DNA from: Verrucomicrobiales bacterium
GTDB taxonomy: Bacteria > Verrucomicrobiota > Verrucomicrobiia > Limisphaerales > JAYPXF01
Length of the DNA: 64,000 nucleotides
Direction: 5' to 3'
NCBI GenBank assembly: GCA_002715965.1
Contig: PBAL01000007.1
Coordinates: 1 to 64,000, forward strand
The notes under the pieces are model-generated. The model was not told where the DNA came from. It worked only from the letters and a program-made list of their open reading frames with translations, and made no database searches. Positions 25,374 to 34,531 of the stretch are shown here, piece by piece. Position numbers and translations under genes: made by a program. Positions within the stretch are counted from its first letter, which is position 1, and every line of letters begins with the position of its first letter.

Positions 25374-28172
25374 TCAATCGTTGGCGGAAAATGCTTCATC
25401 CAGAATCTGCGCCTGCTCCAGTTTGTGAGCTGCGGCCGAACCCGTCGCCGGGCTCGCGGATTCAGCGCGGCTGACGAGGCGCACGGTTCGACGTTGGGTG
25501 AATTCTTCACTGAGATGTAGTCGCAGAAAAGCCCAGGCGCCCATGTTGACCGGCTCGTCCTGCACCCAATACATCGGCGTGCCTTCCGGATACGCCGACA
25601 AGGCGTCTTCCAACAGGTCCTCACGCCACGGGTAATATTGTTCCATGCGAACAATGGCGACATCCTTGATTTTGTTCTCGGCGCGATGCTTGTGCAGTTC
25701 GTAGTAGATCTTGCCCGAGCAAACGAGGATGCGCCGTGGTTTCTTGATCTTCTTTTCATCGGCGATGACGCGCTGAAAGCCGCCCTCCGCGAGTTCGTCG
25801 AGGGTCGAGACACAATCCGGATGCCGCAACAGACTCTTGGGCGTCATCACCACCAAAGGCTTGCGCCAGAGTCGCAGGCCCTGTCGCCGAAGCAGATGAA
25901 AATACTGGGCGGGTGTCGTGGGTTGGGCGACCTGGATGTTGTCCTCGGCGCAAAGCTGAAGGAAACGTTCCAAGCGGGCGCTGGCATGTTCGGGTCCCAT
26001 GCCTTCAAAGCCGTGCGGCAGCAGCAGAGTCAGCCCGGAGAGGCGTCGCCACTTGTCTTCGGCGCTGGTAATGAACTGGTCGATGATCACCTGGGCGACA
26101 TTCACAAAGTCACCAAACTGCGCCTCCCACATGACCAATCCGTCCGGGCAATCCAGGCTGTAACCATATTCAAAACCGAGCACGCCGGCTTCGGACAAGG
26201 GACTGTTATGAATTCCCACCGGCGCCTGTTCTGGCGCAACGTGCTGCAACGGCATGTACACGGAGCCGTTTTCGTGGTCGTGCCAGACTGCGTGGCGTTG
26301 GCTGAACGTGCCGCGTTGGCAGTCCTGGCCACTCAGCCGGATCCGCACGCCTTCCGCGGCCAGTGTTCCAAAGGCCAGGGCTTCGGCAGCGGCCCAGCTC
26401 AAGGGCATCTTTCCCTCGGCCATGCCGCGAACCGAGTTTTGCAGACGCTTGAGTTTGGGGTGCGGATTGAAGTTGTCCGGCATCCGCGTGAGACTGTTGA
26501 GCATCTGCTCCAGGCTGCGGCGTTTGACGCCGGTCTTGACCTCGTCCGCTTCGGATTCCGGTCCGCCATGAAAACGGCTGCGCGCCCAGACTCCCTGCAG
26601 GGGCTGAGGGGGAGGGCGATAGGCGTCCTTGCGCGATTCCGAAAGGGCGTTCTCAAGATTCGTGCGCCGGCTTTCGGTGATCTCATCGGCTTCTTCACGG
26701 GAGATACCACCCAGTTTCAACAGGTGTTCCAAATATGCCTCGCCAACCGGCGGTCGCTTGGCGATGTCGCGGTAAAGCAATGGTTGAGTGAAGGACGGCT
26801 CGTCCGTTTCATTGTGCCCCAACCGCCGATAGCCATACATGTCGATGACCACGTCTCGCTTGAATTCCCGGCGATAATCCATGGCGACTTCGAGACAATG
26901 CATCACCGCTTCCGGATCCTCACCGTTCACGTGGAAGAGCGGTCCTTGGAGCATCCGGGCCACCTCGGTGGCGTAACGGCCCGACCGGCTGTCGTAGGGC
27001 GAGGTCGTGAAACCGATCTGGTTATTGACGATCACATGCAGCGTGCCGCCCGTGGCATAGCCGTCCAATTGACTCAGGTTCAACGTCTCTTGGACGATGC
27101 CCTCGCCAATGAATGCCGCGTCGCCGTGGATCAAAATCGCCATGCACTTTTCCCGCTGCCGATCATTGACGCGGTCCTGTTTGACGCGCACGCGACCGAG
27201 TGCCACCGGATTGATGAATTCCAGGTGACTGGGATTGAAACAAAGCGACAGGTGCACCTTGTTGCCATTGGCGGTCTCCCAATCGCCACTGTGACCAAGG
27301 TGATACTTCACGTCGCCTCCACCGAGATACTTCTCGGGTTCATCGTCGTCGAATTCATGGAAAATGGCCGCCGGACTCTTACCTAGGATATTCGCCATCA
27401 CGTTCAAGCGACCGCGATGAGCCATGCCAAAAACAATTTCACGAACGCCTTGGTCCCCGGCCTTCTCGATCGCCAGATCCAGCAGCGGCACCAACGTCTC
27501 GCAACCCTCAAGGGAAAACGATTTCGCTCCCAAGAACTTGCGGCGAATGAATTCCTCAAACACCACCGCATCCGACAGACGACTGAACACCCGCAACTGT
27601 TGTTCTCGCGAAAGCTCGATCTTGAGATGCGTGGTTTCAATCCTCCGCTGCAGCCAGCGACGAACCTTCAACGCGTCGATGTGCATGTACTGCGCACCGA
27701 TCGATCGGCAATACGCGGTGCGCAGTTTGTCGAGAATCTCCCGCAGCTTCATGGGACCGGGCCAAAAAAGCGTTTCGCACCAGAACTCGCGGTCCATGTC
27801 CGCCTCGCTGAAACCGAAGTAAGCGGGATCCAATTCCGGCGGGGCGGAGGGCACGCGGCCGAGTGGATCGATCTTCGCCATGATATGCCCGCGCACACGG
27901 TAGGCCCGAACCAGCCGGTTCAGCCGTTCAGAAGCGCTTTCGGTGAGTGGCGACGTACCAGACGCAGTTGCTCCGCTCGCCCGAAATAGTCCGGGCGGTT
28001 CAAAGCTAGGCCGGGCTGTTTGCCCCTCCGCCCAATCGGCTGATTCCCCGTTCCCGGCGAAATACTCCCGCCACTCAGCAGGCACAGAATCGGGATCTTC
28101 CCGGAATTGATCGTGAATGGCCTCGATATAGGCGAGGTTCGCCCCATGAGGCGTCACTGAAGAGTTGTTCAT
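25374..28172 (-). CDS. sucA: 2-oxoglutarate dehydrogenase E1 component
   Basis: This thiamine-diphosphate enzyme of about 932 residues decarboxylates 2-oxoglutarate and succinylates E2. I chose the ATG at 28170-28172 (MNNSSVTPHGANLAYIEAIH) because family similarity starts there; the frame extends 24 codons further upstream. Typical motifs are EGCETLVPLLD, GMAHRGRLNVMANI, KYHLGHSGD, the ThDP-binding stretch GDAAFIGEGIVQETLNLSQL, YGYRRLGHNETDEPSFTQP, and the C-terminal WVQDEPVNMGAWAF. Length is normal. It is the first gene of the E1-E2-E3 operon, which supports an oxidative TCA cycle in this organism. Confidence 0.96.
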   Translation of the reverse strand: MNNSSVTPHGANLAYIEAIHDQFREDPDSVPAEWREYFAGNGESADWAEGQTARPSFEPPGLFRASGATASGTSPLTESASERLNRLVRAYRVRGHIMAKIDPLGRVPSAPPELDPAYFGFSEADMDREFWCETLFWPGPMKLREILDKLRTAYCRSIGAQYMHIDALKVRRWLQRRIETTHLKIELSREQQLRVFSRLSDAVVFEEFIRRKFLGAKSFSLEGCETLVPLLDLAIEKAGDQGVREIVFGMAHRGRLNVMANILGKSPAAIFHEFDDDEPEKYLGGGDVKYHLGHSGDWETANGNKVHLSLCFNPSHLEFINPVALGRVRVKQDRVNDRQREKCMAILIHGDAAFIGEGIVQETLNLSQLDGYATGGTLHVIVNNQIGFTTSPYDSRSGRYATEVARMLQGPLFHVNGEDPEAVMHCLEVAMDYRREFKRDVVIDMYGYRRLGHNETDEPSFTQPLLYRDIAKRPPVGEAYLEHLLKLGGISREEADEITESRRTNLENALSESRKDAYRPPPQPLQGVWARSRFHGGPESEADEVKTGVKRRSLEQMLNSLTRMPDNFNPHPKLKRLQNSVRGMAEGKMPLSWAAAEALAFGTLAAEGVRIRLSGQDCQRGTFSQRHAVWHDHENGSVYMPLQHVAPEQAPVGIHNSPLSEAGVLGFEYGYSLDCPDGLVMWEAQFGDFVNVAQVIIDQFITSAEDKWRRLSGLTLLLPHGFEGMGPEHASARLERFLQLCAEDNIQVAQPTTPAQYFHLLRRQGLRLWRKPLVVMTPKSLLRHPDCVSTLDELAEGGFQRVIADEKKIKKPRRILVCSGKIYYELHKHRAENKIKDVAIVRMEQYYPWREDLLEDALSAYPEGTPMYWVQDEPVNMGAWAFLRLHLSEEFTQRRTVRLVSRAESASPATGSAAAHKLEQAQILDEAFSAND

Positions 28173-28451
28173 TCTGAGATGATCTGTCGAATCCGCTTTT
28201 CCGTGTGCGGGGGGCATCATGAATCTTTCTGCGGCATCTGCCAAGTTTGTTGCCGATCTGGGCGAGCAATTAATGTTGGACTTGCTTGAGGGGACCGCCC
28301 AAACGCGCGTCCCAGAAGAAGGCCGCCAAGAAGAAAAGCGTAAAGCTGCTCACCGCGGTCATCCGCTCTTCGAATCGACGGCCAAGGCCGGCTGGTGTCC
28401 TTCCACGTCCTGACCCGCGCCGTTCAGATCAACTTCTTCTGCGGTTCAAAT

Positions 28452-28865
28452 CTAAATCCCGTTCCACCCCTCCCAGGCAAAAAAGCCCCCAACTCCCGCT
28501 GGCTCAAGTTCGACGAAAATGAGGTAACGGCGCGACAGTCGAACTTCTCCACCCGCCAGTATCACCTCCACTCGTTGATCCAGCACGGGTAACAGATAGA
28601 GCGACTGGCTCAGAAGCAGCAGAGCCGCCAATCCGAACGTCACTCCGACAAACCGGCCAGGGCGTGCCTTCAGCAGCGCGATCGCCACGAGCGCGCAGAT
28701 GACCAACTCGACCAGGTTCATGGCGTGAAAAACCACCTTGCCGATCCCCAACGCCATGGGCAGCGTCATGTTGGGAGCGGTGAATTTGACGGGAGCCTCG
28801 ATGAATGAAATCCCGAGGATGATTCCGATCCAGATAAAAAGAGCTATGGCGACGAAATGCTTCAT
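28452..28865 (-). CDS. Small integral membrane protein of unknown function
   Basis: This 137-residue protein is read from the ATG at 28863-28865 (MKHFVAIALFIWIGIILGIS). Three or four membrane helices are visible: about 2-22, 45-63, 70-90 and a weaker C-terminal one. The motif EAPVKFTAPNMTLPMALGIG between helices 1 and 2 is typical of a widespread uncharacterised bacterial family of about 130 residues. The C-terminus after YLIFVELE differs from what I expect for the family and may be altered. It is divergent from the secreted protein at 29018. Role unknown. Confidence 0.65.
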   Translation of the reverse strand: MKHFVAIALFIWIGIILGISFIEAPVKFTAPNMTLPMALGIGKVVFHAMNLVELVICALVAIALLKARPGRFVGVTFGLAALLLLSQSLYLLPVLDQRVEVILAGGEVRLSRRYLIFVELEPAGVGGFFAWEGWNGI

Positions 28866-29017
28866 TGATGGCCGGGATTGTTGGTCCGGGAAATCGAGGT
28901 TACAACGCCAAGGTTCCGAAACAGGTATCCAAGGGCAAAGGACCGTTAGAAATTTGCAATCTGCCGACATTGTTTCCGCTTCGAATGACAGGTGATCGCC
29001 GCGATTCTAAGCCCATC

Positions 29018-29689
29018 ATGAACAAAGCCAGATTCATCAGCAGGGTCATTACCCTCGCCGCACTCGTCTTCGTCTCCAGACTGCAGGCAGACACCCTGCT
29101 GCTCGAGGTGAACGCCAATGTTCGCTCGAAGCAGATCGATATTCCCGAGAAATACTCAGACCTGAACGAGTCCTTTGACAAGATTCCGGGTAACGGCGAT
29201 TTCCGCCTGCGGGTGATCGTGCCGAACTTCGAAAAGTATGCGAAGGGCACGCACACCATCGAATTGAATGTCGGCAATTCCCTGAACTACGGCCGAAACC
29301 GCGACAAGAAGGACAAGATCAAGACCCCGGGACTGGCGGTCTCATTGTTCAGCAAGATGCTTGGAAATCTGGAAGGCGTGAGCACGCGCGTTCCTGGCGG
29401 TCGCGTCGTGTTGCCGGACGAAACCCAACTCGCCGACATCGGAACGATCACTATCAAAGACGGTGCCGTCACCGGCTTCAAGTATGGCTGGGTCAAGGAA
29501 GGCAATCCGGGAACCGAGAGCATCAATCGCTACCTGGTCGGCCGCAAAAAGTTCCCGGTGCGCATCACTTCGATCACGGTGGACTCCGAATCCTTCTCAC
29601 CGCCGAAGAAATATGGCGACCTGCTCCTGGTCAGCAGCCTGGAAACGGATGTCAAAATAACGATGAAAGACGCGAAGGCGGACAAATAA
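29018..29689 (+). CDS. Secreted protein of unknown function
   Basis: This 223-residue protein is read from the ATG at 29018, which gives a clean signal peptide (MNKARFISRVITLAALVFVS, cleavage near RLQA). The mature part is rich in beta-strand patterns with Lys/Asp-rich turns, for example HTIELNVGNSLNYGRNRDKK and DIGTITIKDGAVTGFKYGW. No Cys pairs, metal motifs or known catalytic motifs are seen. Downstream, in the same direction, is a small heavy-metal-associated-domain protein; 114 bases separate them, so co-transcription is possible. I do not recognise the family. Confidence 0.6.
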   Translation: MNKARFISRVITLAALVFVSRLQADTLLLEVNANVRSKQIDIPEKYSDLNESFDKIPGNGDFRLRVIVPNFEKYAKGTHTIELNVGNSLNYGRNRDKKDKIKTPGLAVSLFSKMLGNLEGVSTRVPGGRVVLPDETQLADIGTITIKDGAVTGFKYGWVKEGNPGTESINRYLVGRKKFPVRITSITVDSESFSPPKKYGDLLLVSSLETDVKITMKDAKADK

Positions 29690-29803
29690 TTCCTGCTTCG
29701 TCGCCTTTCACGAGTTCACCCGCTCTCATTCTACCTGACGGCGTGACTCCAGCTGGATGGCTCGTCCTTGCCATTTCGCCTGCTGTCCGGAAGATTCCCA
29801 GTC

Positions 29804-30124
29804 ATGAAGACATCCGCCATCCTTGCTTTGTTGTCCCTGCTGCTGCTCACACCCGTAATCTCCCGGGCCGACGACCAGAAAGGAAAATTTGTCACGCACA
29901 CCTTCAGTGTTCCCGGCATGAAGTGCAAAGGCTGTGTCACCGATCTCCAGTTCGACCTCGAAGATCTCAAGGCCGTCAAATCCGCCAAGATCGTGTTCGA
30001 CGAGAAACAGGTCACCGTCGTCCACAATGCGAAGAGCCTGAGCGCCAAGCAGTTGATCAAAGTGATCAAGAAATCCGGTTTCGAAGCCAAGCTCCTGCCG
30101 AAGAAGGCGAAGCAAAAAAACTGA
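29804..30124 (+). CDS. Exported heavy-metal-associated (HMA) domain protein
   Basis: This 106-residue protein has an N-terminal signal peptide (MKTSAILALLSLLLLTPVIS, cleavage near SRA) followed by a single ferredoxin-like HMA domain. The metal site GMKCKGC places Cys41 and Cys44 in the CxxC arrangement used by CopZ/MerP-type carriers for Cu+ or Hg2+. The tail is Lys-rich (LLPKKAKQKN). Unlike cytosolic CopZ it appears to be periplasmic, like MerP. No P-type ATPase or mer gene is nearby, so its partner is unknown. The ATG at 29804 is preferred over an in-frame upstream start because of the signal peptide. Confidence 0.8.
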   Translation: MKTSAILALLSLLLLTPVISRADDQKGKFVTHTFSVPGMKCKGCVTDLQFDLEDLKAVKSAKIVFDEKQVTVVHNAKSLSAKQLIKVIKKSGFEAKLLPKKAKQKN

Positions 30125-30209
30125 CGGCGAACACGGCCATCATGCCAAACCGGGCAGCGGTTTGTTTGTCACTCCGTTGAAGTCTTTCGCTTCGTCACCG
30201 GTCTTGAGT

Positions 30210-30491
30210 TCAGGAACGGAAGCGTTCGAGCCGGGCGTAGAGCTTGACGTATTCGGCCTTGCGTAATCGCTCCTTCCAAACGCCGATGAACTCGTATCGC
30301 TCCCGGTCAAATCCCCGGGCTTCAACCTTCTCCAGTTCGTTCTCAAGCTTGGACGTGGGCAGGGAATTTCCGCCAATCAAGATGGATGCAATCGTGAGAG
30401 TTCCGAATACAGCGCCGATTAAGAGAACGAGAAGAAGCTTTCTCTTCCCGCGTGGTTGCTGAGTTGGTTCGGTGGCTTCGATCCGTGGAGA
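30210..30491 (-). CDS. Small membrane-anchored coiled-coil-like protein frame lacking a canonical start codon
   Basis: Directly after the TAG of the dehydrogenase gene, and in the same frame, an open stretch of about 93 codons runs to a TGA at 30210-30212. It reads polar PTQQPRGKRK, a membrane helix LLLVLLIGAVFGTLTIASIL, then a charged helix LENELEKVEARGFDRERYEF and WKERLRKAEYVKLYARLERF. This looks like real protein: positive-inside flank, transmembrane helix, amphipathic helix. No ATG, GTG or TTG lies in frame between the TAG and the helix, so it would need an unusual start, a coupled restart or readthrough, or it has lost its start. Confidence 0.4.
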   Translation of the reverse strand, partial: SPRIEATEPTQQPRGKRKLLLVLLIGAVFGTLTIASILIGGNSLPTSKLENELEKVEARGFDRERYEFIGVWKERLRKAEYVKLYARLERFRS

Positions 30492-31808
30492 CTACCAGCA
30501 AAAGCCTTCATAATTGGAGGGCAATTCCTGTAGTTCCGTCCAGCCATTCACGTCGATGAAATGATGGTTTTCGGTTACGTGTGGCTTGAGGTCGTCGATG
30601 GAGGATTTCTGGGCAGCGATGACTACGCCGTCTTTTCCAAGTGCGGTCGCGATATCGCCTTGGAGGAGTTTGGCAAGGTGCGGCATGCGAACGTCGATGA
30701 CGCGCTTGTTGGCGCCGACCAGGGCAGCGAGGTTCAAAGCAGGATCGTAGATGCGAACGTCGTAGCCATGACCGAGGAGGTATTGGGCAACATCGACCAT
30801 GGGGCTTTCGCGAAGGTCATCCGTGTTGGACTTGAATGAGAGTCCCAGAATGACCGCCTCGCGTTTGCCAGTCGCTTCGATCAACGAAAGCAGGCTTTGG
30901 AGATGGCGTTCATTGCTGCTGAGCAGGTTCTCGAGGAGCGGAATATGAACGCCGGTCGTGCGGGCCTTGTCGGTCAGCGCACGAACGTCCTTTGGCAGAC
31001 ATGATCCGCCGAAGGGATTCCCCGGGCGCATGTAATATGGAGAAATGTTCAACCGCTTGTCCTCGCACAGCATGTGCATGACCACCTTCGAATCGATATC
31101 GAGCTGCTTTCCAACGCGTCCGATCTCGTTGGCGAAGGTGATCTTCGCTGCATGGAAAGCGTTGCAGGCGTACTTGATCATTTCGGCCGTGTTCCAATTC
31201 ACCACGCAGGCGGGAGTCCCCTGCTCTCCGTAGGTGCCGAAGAGATCGTTCATCAGGTTTTCCGGCGGACGTGATCCATCGACCGAACCGACAACGGCAA
31301 GTGATGGCACTTCAAAGTCCTTCACCGCCGTACTTTCGCGAAGGAATTCCGGATAATAGAAAATGTCGGCCAAACCCGAATCGACGGCGTCCTTCAGCTT
31401 CTCATCCACGATGCTGCGTGTGCTTCCCGGGAGCATCGTGCTGCGCAAGACAACGTGGTGATGTGAGTTCTTCGCCTTGATCGCATCTGCGATCTGACCG
31501 GCAACGGTCCGAACGTATTGAAGATCAAGTGCGCCCGAGGGTGCGGACGGCGTTCCGACACAGATGATCGAAAGCTCGGTGTCCTTCACGGCGTCGGCAT
31601 AGTCGGTGGTCGCGCGCAAAAGTTCCTTCTCCTTGGCGGACTTCAAGAGTTCGTCCAAGCCGGGTTCGACTATGGGAGCGATGCCATTGTTGAAGTCCCC
31701 AACCTTTTGCTCGTGAACGTCCACGCCGACGACGTAGTGACCGCGTGAAGACAGGCATCCCGCTGTGACCGCGCCCACGTAACCAAGGCCGAAAATGGAG
31801 ATCCTCAT
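30492..31808 (-). CDS. Nucleotide-sugar 6-dehydrogenase, GDP-mannose dehydrogenase (AlgD)-like
   Basis: This 438-residue protein is read from the ATG at 31806-31808, which gives the expected start MRISIFGLGYVGAVTAGCLS; the frame extends 13 codons upstream without similarity. It has the NAD-binding GLGYVG, ICVGTPS, PEFLREST, and the catalytic Cys270 in FGGSCLPKDVRALT, and ends EGFCW. Overall it resembles AlgD (GDP-mannose to GDP-mannuronate) more than UDP-glucose dehydrogenases such as Ugd, in length, start and the YYMRPGNPFGGSC stretch; the substrate should be tested. The ATG overlaps the stop of the upstream heparinase-like gene (ATGA), so the two are coupled. Likely role: uronic-acid precursor for an exopolysaccharide. 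Confidence 0.88.
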   Translation of the reverse strand: MRISIFGLGYVGAVTAGCLSSRGHYVVGVDVHEQKVGDFNNGIAPIVEPGLDELLKSAKEKELLRATTDYADAVKDTELSIICVGTPSAPSGALDLQYVRTVAGQIADAIKAKNSHHHVVLRSTMLPGSTRSIVDEKLKDAVDSGLADIFYYPEFLRESTAVKDFEVPSLAVVGSVDGSRPPENLMNDLFGTYGEQGTPACVVNWNTAEMIKYACNAFHAAKITFANEIGRVGKQLDIDSKVVMHMLCEDKRLNISPYYMRPGNPFGGSCLPKDVRALTDKARTTGVHIPLLENLLSSNERHLQSLLSLIEATGKREAVILGLSFKSNTDDLRESPMVDVAQYLLGHGYDVRIYDPALNLAALVGANKRVIDVRMPHLAKLLQGDIATALGKDGVVIAAQKSSIDDLKPHVTENHHFIDVNGWTELQELPSNYEGFCW

Positions 31809-33760
31809 CCGGGCGCGGAGGCTAGAAATGTCGTACTGAAAACGCAAGGCTTATACCCTGCCTGGGCGGTCAGCAGGAGGCACGGAGCACGCTCCGTTAA
31901 TCGAAAGCGAGCTGAAACCACACATTCGAATTCACCACGGTTTGCATTCTCGGCTGACGGTTCTTCCGCGATCACCGTTTCCCAGTCATCCGAAGCCAGC
32001 ACATATACAATGACACCATCGCGCTCGACCCGGAAACTCCGATCCTTCACGCGCGTGATTTCTGCGCCAGGGGCGAATTGCCACCTCACGGTGAATTCAC
32101 CATCCTTTGCCGAACTGTTGGGAAGAAAATCATCCGTGATGCGCCAACCATCTCCCAAGTCTTGGACCTTCCGGCAGATTGTGCCTGCCGGGACGAACCA
32201 CTCCGCTTGGAGGGCATCTGGATCCGGGTGACGCCACGCGGGAACGGAATGTTGCGCCGACCAGAGGAACGGACCAAGACGCTTGGGGAATTCATGATGG
32301 GACAACGCGGGTCCGTTGTGCGCGGCGCGTGACGCAAGCCAGTTGCGCAATTTGGAATCACCGAAGTAAGCCCCCGTGCCGGGGTCCACGACGATCGCCT
32401 TCCCGCGCCACCAGATGGACAGGTGCAAAACGTCCAGGTGTCCATGTGCGCAGGTCGATTCGTATCCGAGTGGCGAAAGATCGAAGCGCATGAACCAATC
32501 CCTTTCCTGTCGAATCGCCATGCCAGCGTGAGAGAACTGGTACCAGCCATGGTCGTCACCTTCCGAGTGGCGTTCGACAATTTCCATCGCTTCTACGCGC
32601 TTGGGAATCGAGATCCCCTTCCTCAGTCCATCCCAAAACACGCCAAGGCATCCGTCGGCTCCGTGCGCCATCCACCGTCGCCATTCCCAGGCCGCGTCTT
32701 TCGCGTCAAACCAGAACGGCAACACTGTCGCGTCGTCGGAATCTCCGTAAGCCCAGCATTCCTGTTCACGCTGAATTGTGATGTAGAAGGAGACCGCATT
32801 GCGCAATCTCTCCTCGACCCTGGCGGAGACGGGTCGGTGTTTGCTGGAGATCGCGAGCCAGGCGACTGCGGAGAGTTCCCAGGAGAACAGTTGATAGTTG
32901 AGCGCCTGTTCGCAATTGGATCCGTCCGGCGCGAATTGATTGATCACTTCGGTTTCCCAGAAGCCCTGGAGTTCGTCGATGCCAGCCCCCCAGATCGCGA
33001 GTTTGGGCCAACGGACAATGGCCGCAAGCAATCCGGACAATTCCCCGATTAGATGATTGTTCGCCGATGAACCGAAGGATCGATGCCGCCACGCGAAATT
33101 GAAATGCGACGGGGCGATTTCATATCGAAGTGTTTCCAACTCCGGTTGAAGTCCCCATTCCTCCGCATGAGGCGCCAGCAGCGCGTCGATCCATACGAAC
33201 TGGATGAGCCGCATTCCGGCTTCCAACGCGCTCGTCCAGTTCCAGCCCTTGAAGGGTGGATTGTTTCCTACCCAATCCTGCAACCACTCGACGCATTTGC
33301 TCCCGGCATCAGCATCTTCGAGGTAATGCGCGGCAAGCGCGAGGCGCGTGATCTGCTGCCAGCGGCTCAGTTCCCAGACGAGCTTGATGTCCGCCCCCTT
33401 GGGAAGTTCTCGATGGTTCAGCTTGGATGCCGGCTGGTCGGAGGTGACGTCGACATCGGCATGATAATCGTGATGCCATCGCGGGGGATCATCGACCTGG
33501 ATCTTGAGATGACCGAAGGCCTTCCACTGGCCGGCTTGAATGCGAACTGCGTCGAGCTTCAATGCCTCCAACAAGTCTTCGGGAATCGCTTCGCGATCAG
33601 GGAGAAAAGGAAACTCCGTGTTGGTGGCCAGCTTGATCGAGGACCAGTCGGTGACTCGATGACTGTCCGCAAACTCACGGGCACGCTTGCGCAAGCGCAG
33701 CACGACTTCGCTCGGGCTCATCGCGAGCAGGCGGTGCAGATACCAGTTCAATCGCGGCAT
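31805..33760 (-). CDS. Heparinase II/III-family (alginate-lyase-like) protein
   Basis: This 651-residue protein has an N-terminal all-alpha toroid-like region (about 30-370, with WELSRWQQITRLALAAHYLE and NWTSALEAGMRLIQFVW) and a C-terminal beta-sandwich heparinase II/III domain (about 400-640) with AHGHLDVLHLSIWWRGKAIV and VDPGTGAYFGD. The conserved NHLIGE and the His in AHGHLD fit polysaccharide lyases acting on uronic-acid polymers. No signal peptide is obvious. Such proteins also occur inside exopolysaccharide clusters, where they trim or modify nascent polymer. Coupling to an AlgD-like dehydrogenase supports a role in an acidic exopolysaccharide, by inference. Confidence 0.85.
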   Translation of the reverse strand: MPRLNWYLHRLLAMSPSEVVLRLRKRAREFADSHRVTDWSSIKLATNTEFPFLPDREAIPEDLLEALKLDAVRIQAGQWKAFGHLKIQVDDPPRWHHDYHADVDVTSDQPASKLNHRELPKGADIKLVWELSRWQQITRLALAAHYLEDADAGSKCVEWLQDWVGNNPPFKGWNWTSALEAGMRLIQFVWIDALLAPHAEEWGLQPELETLRYEIAPSHFNFAWRHRSFGSSANNHLIGELSGLLAAIVRWPKLAIWGAGIDELQGFWETEVINQFAPDGSNCEQALNYQLFSWELSAVAWLAISSKHRPVSARVEERLRNAVSFYITIQREQECWAYGDSDDATVLPFWFDAKDAAWEWRRWMAHGADGCLGVFWDGLRKGISIPKRVEAMEIVERHSEGDDHGWYQFSHAGMAIRQERDWFMRFDLSPLGYESTCAHGHLDVLHLSIWWRGKAIVVDPGTGAYFGDSKLRNWLASRAAHNGPALSHHEFPKRLGPFLWSAQHSVPAWRHPDPDALQAEWFVPAGTICRKVQDLGDGWRITDDFLPNSSAKDGEFTVRWQFAPGAEITRVKDRSFRVERDGVIVYVLASDDWETVIAEEPSAENANRGEFECVVSARFRLTERAPCLLLTAQAGYKPCVFSTTFLASAPG

Positions 33761-33775
33761 GATTGGGCCGGGAGG

Positions 33776-34522
33776 CTACAGCGCGCCGAGTTGCTTGGCG
33801 AGCACCGGCAACACCTCGCCCGACGGCCCCGGCAGAACGAAGTCTGCCCGATCCGTCAATGGCGTCGAATCCGGGTTCACCTCCACGACCAACGCGCCCT
33901 GGTTCAAGGCCAGATCCGTCAGGCCCGCCGCAGGATAAACGACTGACGAGGTCCCAACAGAAAAGAATACCTCGCAGCACTGCGCGGCATGAGTGGCAGC
34001 TTCCAGTGCGCGCACGGGCAATGATTCCCCGAACCACACCACGTCCGGCCGCAGATACGAACCGCACTTCTCGCACTTCGGCGGCTCGTCCTCATTCGGC
34101 ACCCACACGCTGACATGCGTGCCTTCACGTGCGCACTTGACCCGCGTGATGTTCCCATGCAGTTCAATCACATCGCGGCTGCCCGCGCGCTGGTGCAGTC
34201 CATCTACGTTCTGAGTCACGAGCGTGAAATCACTCCAGAATTTCTGCAACGCGGCCAGCGCGTCATGACCCGGGTTCGGTTCCACAGCCTGAACCTGGTC
34301 GCGACGTTCCGCATACCAGTCCCAAACCATCTTGGGGTTCCTCACAAAAGCCTCCGGCGTGGCCAGTTCCTCCGGCCGAAATTTGGACCACATGCCCGTC
34401 TGGGCATCGCGAAAGGTCGGCACTCCGCTCTCCGCAGAAATTCCCGCGCCCGTGCTGACCAGCACATTTTTGGCAACGCTCAATTGCGCAATCAATTCAC
34501 TCGGTATGTCCACCATCATCAA
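33776..34522 (-). CDS. cobB: NAD-dependent protein deacylase, sirtuin (CobB-like)
   Basis: This 248-residue class III sirtuin removes acyl groups from lysines using NAD+. It has GAGISAESGVPTFRD (25-39), TQNVDGLH and the catalytic His122 in IELHGN. WDWYAERR (Tyr70, Arg73) matches the Tyr-x-x-Arg pair that in SIRT5-type enzymes favours succinyl/malonyl lysine. Zinc ligands seen are Cys130, Cys150 and Cys153; the position where a fourth Cys is often found is Glu, so the zinc site may be atypical. Three ATGs in a row make the exact start uncertain by two codons. It lies 15 bases before the heparinase-like gene and 9 after the NlpC gene. Confidence 0.92.
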   Translation of the reverse strand: MMMVDIPSELIAQLSVAKNVLVSTGAGISAESGVPTFRDAQTGMWSKFRPEELATPEAFVRNPKMVWDWYAERRDQVQAVEPNPGHDALAALQKFWSDFTLVTQNVDGLHQRAGSRDVIELHGNITRVKCAREGTHVSVWVPNEDEPPKCEKCGSYLRPDVVWFGESLPVRALEAATHAAQCCEVFFSVGTSSVVYPAAGLTDLALNQGALVVEVNPDSTPLTDRADFVLPGPSGEVLPVLAKQLGAL

Positions 34523-34531
34523 CTTCCCGTC

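Noticed and set aside
22799-27386. Very long open frames on the + strand (22799-25306 and 25638-27386)
   Set aside because: They are antisense to the complete lpdA-sucB-sucA operon, show no family-like sequence, and arise from G+C-biased codon use.
28173-28451. Short frames between sucA and the membrane-protein gene
   Set aside because: Lys-rich low-complexity sequence without a recognisable start or domain; treated as intergenic.
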